Assembly: GCF_000346465.2 (NCBI RefSeq)
Contig: NC_034010.1
Location: 5,397,394 to 5,461,393 of the forward strand
Reading direction: 5' to 3'
From: Prunus persica
Lineage: Eukaryota; Streptophyta; Magnoliopsida; Rosales; Rosaceae
Length of the DNA: 64,000 bases
The position numbers and the translations under genes are program-made. Below, in pieces: positions 9,769 through 22,009 of this stretch (position 1 is its first letter; each line of letters opens with the position of its first letter). The notes under the pieces are model-generated. The model had not been told where the DNA came from and did not search any database. It saw nothing but the letters and a program-made list of their open reading frames with translations.

Positions 9769-10117
9769 TGATGGGGATCGGGGTCTGGACATAGGTCACA
9801 ACCACATACACGAGCACCGAAATCTAAAGCTAGTGCAAACTCACATATATCGTAGCAAATCCATGCGACAAATAAACTATTTTAGTAATCATCAACATAT
9901 ATTCCCTAACAACTATTACATTAGCTTTATTTATAGGCTTTACAAGACTTGGGCACCAAGGCTACTTGGTCCAAAAGTAAACTAATTAATTATAAAATCA
10001 CACATAAATAATAAAAAATATCCTAAAACTACCTAAATAAGAAAATAAAAATATATCATGAAATAACTAATTAAATGGTAAATATCTATCTTGATCCACC
10101 CCTATGCTTCTGCATCA
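9769..10117 (-). repeat. 5' LTR of the short LTR retrotransposon
   Basis: Begins (plus strand) TGATGGGGATCGGGGTC and ends CCTATGCTTCTGCATCA. The minus-strand primer-binding site lies immediately to its left (9750-9765). Confidence 0.85.
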
Positions 10118-10619
10118 GATATAATGCACAGCAGCACAGATACACAAAATTGCAAGACCCCATTATCCATCAAATCTTTCCAATTAACTAATTTTGGTTC
10201 TCCTTTGAGTCTACATGTCTCTGTCTTCCAAAAAATTAATGAAAGTATATGTATTCAAAACATGAGAAGGAAAAAATAAAAAATAAAAAAAATAAAAAGG
10301 GCACTTCTCTGTTGGTTCATTTTCTTCTTCTTTTTATGCGTGATGCGGTAAATTCAATGTCTTACTTATTTTACAAAGAGATTTGATAAATAAATATAAA
10401 AAATAAAGAAATAAAGAAAATTAAGCCAAAAATAATAAAAGGAAAAAGAAATCAGCACCAATGACATTTCACATATGTTCAATCAAATTGTGCACATTTT
10501 GCATTAGTAGATTTCAATATAAAAAAAATAAAAAAAAATAAAAAAATAAAAAGAGGCGAGAATGGGTTGGCAGCTACCACGATTTCATTGGATTGGGATG
10601 ATGGGGATGGCTAACGCTG
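10118..10619. other. A/T-rich intergenic sequence
   Basis: Contains several AAATAAAAAA runs (10270-10300, 10400-10445, 10520-10550). No gene or element ends recognised. Confidence 0.5.
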
Positions 10620-11193
10620 AATCGCGTGGGAGGGAAGTTTTTCTCCCGCTTGTGGAGAGAGACAAAAGTGTCAAAACCATGTGGGGTCCCCACATTACAA
10701 CAGCATTTGCTGATTGTCTCATTGGAAAAGTCTAAGTCAACAAATGAGTTTTTATTATTATTATTTATTTTATAGTAAGAGCTTTCAAAACTTATGTATT
10801 GATGGACACATATATATTGAATATTTGTATGTTGCATTATTAGATGGAAATTGTGTCATCACAAATGACCTTCCGTTGTTTGTTTCTGTTATTCTTGGAA
10901 TTGGTTAGACTCTTGTTAAACAATAATTTGATTTTAATATAAAAAATGAGAGAAGGAAAATATGTATCAATGCTTGCTTAGCATAATCCCAACAAAAAAC
11001 CCGCATCAAATAATACATTGTTGGACGGTAGCTTTATGTCGAGTCTGTGGACCTCATCCTCATGTCAAGTCTCCCAAGTCAAATCAAATTGAGAATTACC
11101 AAATCTTAACACCCTTCAAAACTTGTTCCAAAACTGAACAAGAATTTCCAAAACCCACATACTTAGTCCAAATCCTTTGCAAAGAATCGAAAC
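10620..11193 (+). promoter_or_regulatory. CNL upstream region, unit 2
   Basis: GTGGGGTCCCCACATTACAA (10681-10700) and AAGTCAA (10734-10740) match blocks upstream of the unit-3 CNL and the unit-1 stub. The leader CCTTTGCAAAGAATCGAAAC before the ATG matches too. Here the conserved W-box core lies about 455 bp from the ATG, against about 100 bp in units 1 and 3, because extra A/T-rich sequence intervenes. Regulatory function is inferred. Confidence 0.5.
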
Positions 11194-14100
11194 ATGGCTG
11201 GAGCTTTGGTTGGAGAGGCTTTTCTGTATGCTTCCGTGCAGGTGCTGTGCAACAAGATTGGTTCTCATGAGTTCAGGGACTTGTTCCGGGAAAAGAAACT
11301 GGACGAGTCGCTTGTAAAGAAACTGAAGATAACACTATTGAGCCTCAATGCAGTGCTTAATGACGCGGAGGAGAAGCAGTTCACGAACACTTACGTCAAA
11401 GAGTGGCTTGATGAGCTTCAAGATGCTGTCTTTGATGCGGATGACCTTCTGGATGAGGTCAATGCTGAAGTTCTGCGATGCAAGGTGGAAGCTGAATATC
11501 GAACTGTCAAAACTCAGGTGTGGAACTTCCTCTCTACTTCTCTTAATCCTTTTTATCAAGGCATGAATGGTAGGATTCAAGAGTTGTTTGATAGATTAGA
11601 ACACCTCGCAAAACAAAAGGATTTCCTTGGGCTGAGAGAAGGTGTTGTTGGGGGGAAGGTTTCTCAAAGAACTCCAACAACTTCCTTGGTGGATGAATCT
11701 TGTGTGTATGGTAGGGATGGAGATAAAGAAAAGCTGATGAAACTGTTGTTATCTGATGATGCAAGCGACAAGGATGTCTCCGTCATCACCATAGTGGGAA
11801 TGGGCGGGGTTGGCAAGACAACCCTCGCTCAGCTCCTTTATAATGATGAAAAAGTGAAAGAGCATTTTAATCTTAGAACCTGGGCTTATGTTTCGGAAGC
11901 TTTTGATGTTACTAGGGTAACTAAGTCCCTACTTGAGTCAGTCAGTTCAAAAGCTTACGATAATAAAGACCTGAGTTTTCTTCAAGTTGAGCTAGGACAA
12001 CAAATAAAGGGCAAGAAATTTCTGTTTGTGTTGGATGACCTTTGGAATGAGAACTATGGTGATTTGAGTCTCTTGCAACGTCCTTTTGCATCCGGGGCAA
12101 AGGGAAGTTGGGTCATCGTGACAACACGTAACGAAAGTGTTGCATCTCTCGTGCGCACCATTCCGATTCACTTTTTGAAACCCTTGTCTGATGAGGATTG
12201 CTGGTTGTTACTTTCAAAACACGCCTTCGAAAATGGAAACTCAAGTGCACATCTAGATCTGGAAGAAGTTGGTAAGAAAATTGCTTCTGAGTGCAATGGT
12301 TTACCTTTAGCAGCAGAAACCCTTGGAGGCCTCTTGCGTTTCAACACAAATTATGAGCAATGGAATAGCATACTAAATAGCAATATTTGGGAGCTGCCTC
12401 CTGAAAAATGTAATACAATTCCAGCTCTAAGATTGAGTTACCATTATCTCCCAACTGATTTAAAACGATGTTTTGCTTATTGCTCAATTTTTCCGAAGGG
12501 CTTTGAATTCCGAAAGGAAGATATTGTTCTACTGTGGGTGGCAGAAAGTTTAATTCCACAAGCTGAGAGTGAGAAAAGTATGGAAGAGCTCACTAAGAAA
12601 TACTTTGATGACTTATTGTCACGATCATTTTTTCAAAGATCAACAAATGAGAAGTTCACAATGCATGATCTCATCAATGACTTGGCCATGTCTGTGTCAA
12701 AGGAATCCTGTTTGAGATGGAAAGGGGGCGAATCACATGAAGTTTTGAAAAAAGTTCGGCATTTGTCATATGCTATAGGCCAATTTGATTGTGCTGCGAA
12801 ATTTGAGCCATTATATGAGGTTAAGCATTTGCGAACCTTCCTACCTCTAAGAAGCAAAGAATGGTGGTTTGAGCATCATGTAATAAGTAAAAGGGTTTTA
12901 CCTGAGTTATTGCCAAATTTAACATGTTTACGGGTGCTAACATTGTCAGAATATGATAATATTGTTGAGTTACCCAATTCTATTGGTAACCTCGTTCATT
13001 TGCGCTACTTGGATCTCTCTAATACCGGAATCAAAAGGTTACCTTCTATAGTTTGCACTCTTTATAGTCTACAAACATTACTATTGGCAAGTTGTCGGTC
13101 TCTTTTTGAATTGCCTGCAGACATGAGAAAATTGATTAACTTGAGGCATCTTGATTGTAGTGGAACTCAAATTGAAGAGATGCCGGTGCAAATGGGTAGA
13201 CTAAAAAGTTTGAGAACATTGACTACTTTTGTTGTGGGGAAATCTACTGGGTTGACTATTGGCGAATTGGGGGAGTTCTCCCATCTTGGAGGAAAGCTTT
13301 CAATTTTGAAGCTAAATAATGTGGTTGATGGTAGGGATGCCTTGCAAGCTAATTTGAAGAACAAACAAGATCTCAAGGAGTTAGAGTTGGCATGGGGCTC
13401 CAAAGATGCCGATCATTCCGAAAAGGTGAGAGATGTGCTTGACAACCTCCAACCTTGCATGAATTTGGAGAAATTGGCCATCAAACTCTATAGCGGGACC
13501 AGCTTCCCAAACTGGTTGGGAGACTCTGCCTTCAATAAAATAAAAGTTATGCGCCTCGAAGGCTGTCATTATTGCTTCAAGTTGCCACCGCTTGGACAGC
13601 TACCTGCTCTTAAGGATCTCTTCATATGTAAGATGAAATTTCTTGGGACGTTAGGTCATGAGTTGTATGGTCAGCCATTTCAGTCATTTCAATCACTGGA
13701 GAAGCTGGAGTTTGAGGAGATGGCAGAGTGGGAGGAGTGGGTACCAAGTGGAAGTGGAGGTCCAGACTTTCCTCGTCTCCAGGAGCTGATTCTAAAAAAG
13801 TGTCCAAAGCTAAGAAGAAGCTTGCCTTGTGATCTGCCTTGCTTGAAGAAGCTTGTCGTGAAAGGGTGTGGGGTTTTACATGATCAAAGGGTCACTGCTA
13901 CTACTAGTACTAGTACTAGTCTCAACTACAATTGTCTTGAAGAATTGGAAATAGAAGATGGATGCCAAACAGGTCTGTTATCATTACTAGAGACAAAGCT
14001 CCTGTCCCGACTTTATGTTAGACGTTTTAATGACATACAGTGCTTGCCCAACATCAATCGTCTTCAAAGGTTGGCTCTCTCGACGTGTCCAACCCTGTCG

Positions 14101-15099
14101 TCGTTCCCTGAAGATGGCCTACCCACTTCGTTGACTTCACTTAACATATACAGTTGTAGGAGATTAGAATTCCTACCTCATGAGATGTTGGCCCAATTAA
14201 CATCGCTTGTCTCTTTGACGCTCTTGAATAGCTGTGATTCAATGAGGTCCTTCCCCTTGGGCATTTTTCCCAAATTGACGACACTTTATTTTTGGAATTG
14301 TGAGAATCTGGAGTCGTTTTGCTTGATTGAAGAAGAAGGAGCGGTTGAGAATCTCAGCCATCTCAATTACTTAAATATCGCGGGCTGTCCAAATCTGGTG
14401 TGTTTTCCCCATGGAGGATTGCCCACTCCCAACCTGACTTATTTGGAATTCAGCAGATGCGAGAAGTTGAAGTCATTACCTGAACGCATTCACACCCTCA
14501 CAGCCCTAAGATATTTGTATATAAGGGATCTTCCAAGTCTGGAGTCAATTGCAGATGGGGGTTTGCCTCCCAACCTCCGATATTTTATAATTGAGAATTG
14601 TGAGAGACTGAGGGCTTCATCTTCATCAGTGGGAGACTACTGTAACTGGGGTTTGCAAGCACTTGTCTCCCTTAAACAATTTAAAATTTGTGGCAGGGGA
14701 AGTGATGAAATCTTGGAGACGTTGCTCAAGCAACAGCTGCTCCCTACCACTCTTTGCACTCTCGGCATCGAGGACCTTTCAACTCTGAAATCTTTGGATG
14801 GAAAGGGACTTGCACACCTTACTTCTCTTCAACAACTATTTATTAATAGGTGTGACAGTCTGGAATTCCTGCCAGGAGAGGCACTTCAACACCTCACTTA
14901 TCTTCAAGAGCTACATATTTCCAATTGTCCGAGTCTCCAACTCCTGCCAGAAGAGGGTCTGCCACCATCTCTTTCTTATCTGAGAATCTACAATTGTTCT
15001 GCCCTGGAGAAAAGGTTTCAGAATAAGACGGGAGAAGATCATTGGGACAACATATCTCACATTCCATGCATCAAGATAAATGATGAAGTCATCATATGA
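11194..15099 (+). CDS. CC-NB-LRR disease resistance protein (RPP13-like 1 type), copy 1
   Basis: This single uninterrupted frame of 1301 aa is an intracellular immune receptor that senses pathogen effectors and triggers hypersensitive defence. The Rx-type coiled coil (1-about 120) holds LQDAVFDADDLLDE at 75-88. NB-ARC motifs are in order: P-loop GMGGVGKTT from 202, kinase-2 FLFVLDDLW from 276, RNBS-B GSWVIVTTR, GLPLAA at 369, RNBS-D CFAYCSIFPKGF from 426, and MHD at 490-492. Leucine-rich repeats run from about 570 to 1280. The Trp at the end of kinase-2 fits the non-TIR class. The start shares context with the unit-3 copy and the stub. Length and motifs are complete, so the gene looks functional. 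A near-identical paralog lies at 49919. Confidence 0.95.
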   Translation: MAGALVGEAFLYASVQVLCNKIGSHEFRDLFREKKLDESLVKKLKITLLSLNAVLNDAEEKQFTNTYVKEWLDELQDAVFDADDLLDEVNAEVLRCKVEAEYRTVKTQVWNFLSTSLNPFYQGMNGRIQELFDRLEHLAKQKDFLGLREGVVGGKVSQRTPTTSLVDESCVYGRDGDKEKLMKLLLSDDASDKDVSVITIVGMGGVGKTTLAQLLYNDEKVKEHFNLRTWAYVSEAFDVTRVTKSLLESVSSKAYDNKDLSFLQVELGQQIKGKKFLFVLDDLWNENYGDLSLLQRPFASGAKGSWVIVTTRNESVASLVRTIPIHFLKPLSDEDCWLLLSKHAFENGNSSAHLDLEEVGKKIASECNGLPLAAETLGGLLRFNTNYEQWNSILNSNIWELPPEKCNTIPALRLSYHYLPTDLKRCFAYCSIFPKGFEFRKEDIVLLWVAESLIPQAESEKSMEELTKKYFDDLLSRSFFQRSTNEKFTMHDLINDLAMSVSKESCLRWKGGESHEVLKKVRHLSYAIGQFDCAAKFEPLYEVKHLRTFLPLRSKEWWFEHHVISKRVLPELLPNLTCLRVLTLSEYDNIVELPNSIGNLVHLRYLDLSNTGIKRLPSIVCTLYSLQTLLLASCRSLFELPADMRKLINLRHLDCSGTQIEEMPVQMGRLKSLRTLTTFVVGKSTGLTIGELGEFSHLGGKLSILKLNNVVDGRDALQANLKNKQDLKELELAWGSKDADHSEKVRDVLDNLQPCMNLEKLAIKLYSGTSFPNWLGDSAFNKIKVMRLEGCHYCFKLPPLGQLPALKDLFICKMKFLGTLGHELYGQPFQSFQSLEKLEFEEMAEWEEWVPSGSGGPDFPRLQELILKKCPKLRRSLPCDLPCLKKLVVKGCGVLHDQRVTATTSTSTSLNYNCLEELEIEDGCQTGLLSLLETKLLSRLYVRRFNDIQCLPNINRLQRLALSTCPTLSSFPEDGLPTSLTSLNIYSCRRLEFLPHEMLAQLTSLVSLTLLNSCDSMRSFPLGIFPKLTTLYFWNCENLESFCLIEEEGAVENLSHLNYLNIAGCPNLVCFPHGGLPTPNLTYLEFSRCEKLKSLPERIHTLTALRYLYIRDLPSLESIADGGLPPNLRYFIIENCERLRASSSSVGDYCNWGLQALVSLKQFKICGRGSDEILETLLKQQLLPTTLCTLGIEDLSTLKSLDGKGLAHLTSLQQLFINRCDSLEFLPGEALQHLTYLQELHISNCPSLQLLPEEGLPPSLSYLRIYNCSALEKRFQNKTGEDHWDNISHIPCIKINDEVII

Positions 15100-16030
15100 T
15101 GATATGACTTCTCTCTCTCTCACATAGAGACAAACAAACTCTGGTCAGGTATGTACTTCAAATAACCGCTTTAACTGCTTTTCTTCAAATAACCGCTTTA
15201 ACTGCTTTTTTTTTTTCAGTCCCACAAATCATTCCTTCAGCTACAAAGTTCTATTTGATGAGACTTGAAATGTTGGATGTGTACTTGCAGACTTGAGAAA
15301 CTTTCCCATGTTTGGAGGTCAAAGCAACTTGTGTAGGCAACCATGCCGGAGGAGAGTTTACCATTTTATATGGATTTTTGTTTTTCGACAAACAAATTGC
15401 GGCAAAGAAGGGGAAAGAATGTTCTCAAGGTGGAGCTCTAGCAAGAGACCAGCATTTGGACAATGTGGTAAACGGATCTCAATCTAACATAACAAGCATC
15501 ACTATTCATGATTAGGTAATCTTTCATCATAAAATTCCTTTCCCTACGTAATAACTTGAAAACGTCATTTATGAGTTTCCTTTGAGATGGATGAAAATGT
15601 GTACATATGTATGAATAACTTGTGAGAGCTCAAGTTCTGGGACAGATGACGTTGAGGAAACTTCATGCTTGGTCTTGCACAATACTATGATTTTCCTCCG
15701 GTAGGGAATCACACAAGTGTTCCCAATGCAATGAATATTAATGCTGCACACTTCATTAATGACTTGTTTATTTAGAAGAAACATTTTTTTATTGGAAAAA
15801 GATAGTAAAATACCGCAGAAGTGAACAAGTACTCGTCCATCACAGAACAGGAACAGATCTGAACTTAAGAGAAATACAACTGTAAGAGCTTTAAGAAAGA
15901 AATTATCCTTGAGCTGCCTTCCATCCATCCCTGAATTGTGATTAAACCAATGCCAAGGTGAAAAAAGATAGTAAAATAAACAAGTACTCGTCCATCACAG
16001 AACAGGAACAGAGCTGATCTTAAGAGAAAT
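15100..16030. other. CNL copy-1 3' flank with local tandem repeats
   Basis: This flank is homologous to 53816-54960. It contains a duplicated TTCAAATAACCGCTTTAACT unit (about 15149-15206). A roughly 165-bp tandem duplication, marked by AAGTACTCGTCCATCACAGA, starts near 15796 and again near 15961. The Helitron is inserted in the second copy. No gene is recognised. Confidence 0.6.
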
Positions 16031-17069
16031 TCTATATATACTAAAACCCAATGCAACTAAACACTGTAGCTAAGCACAGTAAAATTATGAAAATGCCTCT
16101 ATTTAAAACTGTACAGCCAGCTTTTCCTCTCCTTTTGCACAGTAAAATTGCCATTTTGCCCTTGACTGATTGTTCTGTATTTTTCCCGTTTTGCCCTCTC
16201 TTTCCTTGGGATGTAACTAGCTGTTGTTTAGGGCTGAGAGGTGTCTGATTGGATTTCAACTAGCTGGTTGGAGAGCTACAGGGGTAAAATGGGAGAGCTG
16301 TTGGTTCTTTACTGTTTAAATCTGGAGGGTTCCACTGTTTTACAGAACCACCTTTTTTCCCACCGAATTGCTTGCCTTCTTCGTTTCCATTCTTCTCATC
16401 TTCCTCTGCTCTTCCAAAGTGCTCACTTTCCAGCTCCCTTGGGTTCTATCAAGAAGGGGATTAAATCTTACAGATTCGCTGAGGTATTTCCAGCGTTGTT
16501 ATTCTTAATTTTTTTACTCAATTGTCAATTAATTTTTCTACTCAATTGTCAATTAATTTTTCTGACTTCTCTGTTCTCCCACCAAAGCAATATATCACCA
16601 CTGGTCTGAGAAAAACAGAGTGTAGTTTGTGAGAGATGATGCAAAGCCCATTAAATTGGTGACACAAACCAAACTTACAGCTAACATTGGTGACATAAAC
16701 AGATCAGTCAAAGCATAAAAACCAAGTTTTTTTCACAAAAACAAGAGCAGAGAATTTATTTCTGAAAACAAAATCCATCAAGCACACACCTCTAATTTGA
16801 AGCCTCTTCCACTGTCACTGATCAAATGGGTTTTACCGACTAACCTCCTTAAACAAAGCACCGTGTGTTGAGCTAGAGACTGGTATAGCTGGTGGACGGG
16901 AAGGGCTCTGCCCAAAGAAGAAGATTTCCTTCAAATGGTAGACAACCATGAAATAGGCTATTCCAGATTTGGCCAGCAACCATGCCTCAGCTCAACAAAC
17001 CCAATTAGAAAGAAAGAGATTTTATAGAGAGAAGTGAAGTGCATGGGTCTCTCTGTTTATGTGTGCTTC

Positions 17070-17070
<1 letters not shown>

Positions 17071-17125
<55 letters not shown>
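17071..17125. repeat. (TG)n(AG)n microsatellite in Helitron A
   Basis: A TG dinucleotide run passes directly into an AG run. The same compound microsatellite is present inverted in Helitron B near 45327-45374. Confidence 0.85.
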
Positions 17126-17128
<3 letters not shown>

Positions 17129-17745
17129 TGTAAGAGGCTTTTGAGTTTTGTTTTTGTGCACACAACATAGAGTGAGCTGGAGAGATGGGTCAAGAGGTGA
17201 TGAGTACGACAACATTGTACTTTTCTTTTGTTGGGTCTATCTCAGCATTGAACTTTTGTTTTGTTGGGTCTAAATCATTATACTATTCTTTTTTAGTTGT
17301 GTTTGTGTCGTAGCCAAAAGTTACCTTATTCTTCTCTCATTAAAATTCCATAAAATGCTTGAACAAAACCAATCAGGTTTCAACAAAATAGAAATTGGCA
17401 ATGATTTTATCTTAACCTCTATTGGTTTTCTTTGGGGTTCTCAGGAAACATTTCACTTGATTTCTTGACTTGGTGGGCTTGATTGATTATGAGTTTTGAG
17501 TCAAATGTGCTCATTGTGCATATCTGTTTAACTAGGCTTGATATTAATATATGCATATTGTTTGATCGTTATAGAATTCAGTTAATTCTTTGATATAATA
17601 ATAGATATTTGTAATTGTGAAGTTGTTTACACAAAACTAAATTTATGTTGGTGTTAAAAATATAAGCAGGATTTCATATAGTGATGAAAATTTTGTCATC
17701 TTTTTCTCATCCTGTGATAACCTATATTTCTCTAAAAATGTGATT

Positions 17746-18910
17746 CGATCCAAATATAATTCAATTATTTGTTTATTTCACAGCTTGAATACACTAAAAA
17801 GCAAGGGACTAGACATTTGCATTCTGCTGTCATTTTCGAGGTATAAAAACTCCTCTAATTCATTGTTTTTTTAAATTGAGCATTATTAGTCATGTTAGTC
17901 AATTGATTTTAATTATTTTGTAAGATTTTATATTTTATTTTCATCGATTATGCTTGCATACAAGTTATTTAGAAGTAATCTTTATTTTGTTGATTGATAC
18001 AAGTTGGATATGCTTTATTGCTAAAAATTTTCTCCTCTTTTAAATATTTTCCCTTTGATGTTCTCATTGAACATTTTATCTAAATCATTAATCTGGTGAA
18101 CTTGGTTGATTATAAATTTTGAGTTCAATGTCTCAATTGTACATATGGATTTAACAAGGCTTTATATTAATATATATATATATATATATACTGTTCAATC
18201 ATTATGAACCGAAGTTGGTTGTCTGATAAAATAATAGATATCTAGAATTGTTATATTATATTTTAATTTTTATTCTTCTGCAGCTGTGTCTTTCTACAAA
18301 TATATTTTGATCGAATAAAAATTAGTATCTTTGCTTTGTAATCATGATACAGTGATATAAAACAATTTCGTACTATGTACTTTCTTTATAATATGTATGC
18401 ATGTATGTAGATACACACACATATCCGATCCAAATATAATTCAATCATTTGTTTATTTCACAGCTTGGATACACCAAAAAGTAAGGGACTAGACATTTGG
18501 ATTCTGCTATCATTTTCGAGGTATAAAAACTCTTCCAATTCATTGTTTTCTAACATTAACCAATATTAGTCATCTTAATCACTTGATTTTAATCATTTTG
18601 TAAGATTTTTTTATTTTATTTTCATCGATTGTGCTTGCATACAAGTTATTTACAAGTAATCTTTATTTTGTTGATTGATACAAGTTGAATATGCTTTGAT
18701 GCTAAAATTTTCCCCCGTTTTAAAATATTTTCCCCTTGATGTTCTCATTAAGCATTTTATTTAAATTATTAATCTGGTGAGCTTGGTTGATTATAAATTT
18801 TCAGTTAAATGTCTCAACTATACATATCGGTTTAACAAGGCTTTATATAATACATATATAATGTTTAATCATTATGAAACAAAGTTAGTTGTTTGATAAA
18901 ATAACAGAGA
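17746..18910. repeat. Non-coding tandem duplication in Helitron A 5' region
   Basis: About 505 bp at 17746-18250 recur at 18426-18910 (period about 680). Both copies start CGATCCAAATATAATTCAAT or close to it, and share CATTTTCGAGGTATAAAAAC and CTGGTGA-CTTGGTTGATTAT segments. Divergence is moderate. Helitron B also carries the arrangement, partly hidden by its N run. Confidence 0.75.
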
Positions 18911-21294
18911 TTTAATTGATGTATAAAATTAAATACTTTTGCTTTATCAATTTAATTATTTGGATTTGAACCTATTAACAAAAACTGTTCTTCTACTTAT
19001 GTATTTTAGGTTGTTGCTATCATCTTGCTTTTGCATACGTGTTGCTACAAGTGCTTAACAAATTCTCTCATTACAGATCAGTATTTTCTAACTTTTCAAA
19101 AAAACTGTGCATATCATTTATAACTAATTGATTAGCAAATATTATATCATTTGAAGATTTTCATTTATATAATTCTATCATCATATTTCTACATTTATTT
19201 TGCATTCTTAGAATTTAAATGTTATTAATAATGTGAAATATTACTTATATATATATGTTTTTTTTTTTCTAGATATCAATCTGTTTTTGGGAAATTGAAA
19301 TCTTCGTTGATAATGTCGAAGAGAACTAGAAAACAAATCATGCAAGAACCTCATAATCTCATCATTTCAAATGATATACAAGTCCCAAATAAAAATGTTT
19401 CTCATATTAATGATAAACATCCAAGCGAGAAAATTCTCATCAACAGTGATCAAAACATTTCTCAAGCTGATAACAAAAGACAAAAATGTGTTGAAAGTAC
19501 ATCATCTATCAATGTGAATACAGTTGAAACAGCAATAGATGAAATTGAATTTCATCGTTTTAATCAAATGAGTAAAGGTCAAGCGATCTTTCAAAGAAAT
19601 AGGCAAGGTGGGTGTTTCCCTTTGCTTCAAAATTTTCTACTAAACTTGAACTACATTGTTCTATTACTAATAACCTACATTTATGTTTTCTATTCTCTCC
19701 ATTCTACACCCCTATAGAATAATCTAAGAATATGCAGATTTTGGAGAGAAGAATCATAAGTGCATTTATTGTGGTGCACTTTTTTGGTTACAAGAATCCA
19801 TTAAACAAAGATCTAAAAACAATGAGCCTCTCTTTACTCTTTGTTGCCAACAAGGAAAAATTAAACTTCAAAGTCCAAAACCAACACCCTGTTTTTTAGA
19901 AAATTTGCTTGATCCTAATAAAGGGAAAAAAAGTGTATTATTCAGAGAAAATATCAGGGTTTACAATTCTATGTTTGCATTTACTTCAATGGGAGCCAAA
20001 ATTGATAAATCAATTAACAATGGATCAAGCCCTTATGTTTTCAAAATCAGTGGTCAAGTTCATCATTTAATGGGTTCTTTACTACCTCCTGAGGGTCAAT
20101 GTCCTAAATTTTCCCAACTTTATATATATGATACCCATAATGAGGTTATGAATCGGCTTGATGCAGTTAATTGTAATAAAAAAAAAATGAAAAGCTAGAT
20201 CAAAACATTGTGGACAGTTTAATTCAAATGTTTGATCAAACAAATGAATTGGTTAAACTTTTTCGAACAATTAGAGATAAATTTGAAAAAGGTTCTCTTC
20301 CTCCTCTAAAGATCACATTGTTAGGCAGGCAATCCAATGATAGCAAACAATATGAACAATCAACATGTGATGAAATTGGTGGTTTAATAGTGGGAGATAT
20401 AGGCCTTTTTGATTCAAATAGAGATATTATAATAGAATTTAAAAGTGGAGAGTTAAAACGTGTGACAAAATTAAATCCAAAATTCATGTCTTTACAATAT
20501 CCTCTTCTTTTTCCTTTTGGTAAAGATGGGTATACACCTGACTTAAAATGGCATTGTACAAACCATGAATCTAAACGAAGAAGAATTTCTATGAGAGCTT
20601 TTATAGCTTATCAAATACAAGAAAGAGAGTTTCAATTCGATACATTATTAAAAGGTGGAAGATTGTTCCAACAATTTTTAGTAGACGCTTATGCAACACG
20701 TGAAGAAGATCGATTAGATTATATTAGGAAAAATAAAAAAAATTTAAGAAGTGAGGTTTATAAAGGCATTTATGATGCAATTTCAAAGGGTGATAATGAT
20801 GCTAATAATGTAGGTCAAAGAATGATATTACCTAGCTCATATACTGGAAGTGCTAGATACATACTTAACAATTATCAAGATGCTATGGCAATTTGTAGAA
20901 AATATGAAAATCTTGATTTATTTAAAACTTTCACCTGCAATGTTAAATGGCCCGAAATTGTAAGAGAGTTTAATGCAAAACCTGGATACAAACTAGAAGA
21001 TCGGCCTGATATAGTTTCAAGATTATTTAAAATAAAACTTGATGATATGAATAATTATATCAAATCAGGAGAACCTTTTGGAGAAATCGAAGCATGTATA
21101 TTTAAAAACACACCATTTATACTACTCTCCATTTTTATCATTTTATTAAATAATAAAACTAACTAAGAATTTTTTCCCTTTTTTCACCCAATCAACACAG
21201 ATGTTTGTACTGTCGAATTCCAAAAAAGAGGATTGCCACATGCTCACATGTTGATTTGGTTAAAACAAAATTATAAATATTATTCAGCAGTTGA

Positions 21295-22009
21295 NNNNNN
21301 NNNNNNNNNNNNNNNNNNNNNNNNNNNNNNNNNNNNNNNNNNNNNNNNNNNNNNNNNNNNNNNNNNNNNNNNNNNNNNNNNNNNNNNNNNNNNNNNNNNN
21401 NNNNNNNNNNNNNNNNNNNNNNNNNNNNNNNNNNNNNNNNNNNNNNNNNNNNNNNNNNNNNNNNNNNNNNNNNNNNNNNNNNNNNNNNNNNNNNNNNNNN
21501 NNNNNNNNNNNNNNNNNNNNNNNNNNNNNNNNNNNNNNNNNNNNNNNNNNNNNNNNNNNNNNNNNNNNNNNNNNNNNNNNNNNNNNNNNNNNNNNNNNNN
21601 NNNNNNNNNNNNNNNNNNNNNNNNNNNNNNNNNNNNNNNNNNNNNNNNNNNNNNNNNNNNNNNNNNNNNNNNNNNNNNNNNNNNNNNNNNNNNNNNNNNN
21701 NNNNNNNNNNNNNNNNNNNNNNNNNNNNNNNNNNNNNNNNNNNNNNNNNNNNNNNNNNNNNNNNNNNNNNNNNNNNNNNNNNNNNNNNNNNNNNNNNNNN
21801 NNNNNNNNNNNNNNNNNNNNNNNNNNNNNNNNNNNNNNNNNNNNNNNNNNNNNNNNNNNNNNNNNNNNNNNNNNNNNNNNNNNNNNNNNNNNNNNNNNNN
21901 NNNNNNNNNNNNNNNNNNNNNNNNNNNNNNNNNNNNNNNNNNNNNNNNNNNNNNNNNNNNNNNNNNNNNNNNNNNNNNNNNNNNNNNNNNNNNNNNNNNN
22001 NNNNNNNNN
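21295..22009. other. Assembly gap (715 N)
   Basis: N run inside the Rep gene of Helitron A, directly after the HUH motif. The corresponding sequence is present in Helitron B (about 41140-40420). Confidence 1.

Larger units (their letters stand above)
8601..10117 (-). mobile_element. Short deleted LTR retrotransposon (LARD/TR-GAG-like)
   Basis: Two direct repeats of about 350 bp (8601-8950 and 9769-10117), each bounded by TG...CA, flank an 818-bp interior. On the minus strand the primer-binding site GGTATCATAGC follows the 5' LTR (9769-10117), similar to initiator-Met tRNA sites. A short gag-like frame follows, and a pol-tail-like scrap (LNSRTNSFQPWES in one frame) directly precedes the 3' LTR. 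GGTAT and GATAT flank the ends, a 4-of-5 target duplication. The LTRs differ at many sites, so insertion is older than that of the Copia elements at 55-63 kb. RT and integrase are absent. Confidence 0.8.

Noticed and set aside
11335..15123. Minus-strand frames under the CNL genes (for example 11543-11764, 12341-12559, 14911-15123)
   Set aside because: They are antisense shadows of the CNL coding frame and recur under CNL 2 because the genes are near-identical.
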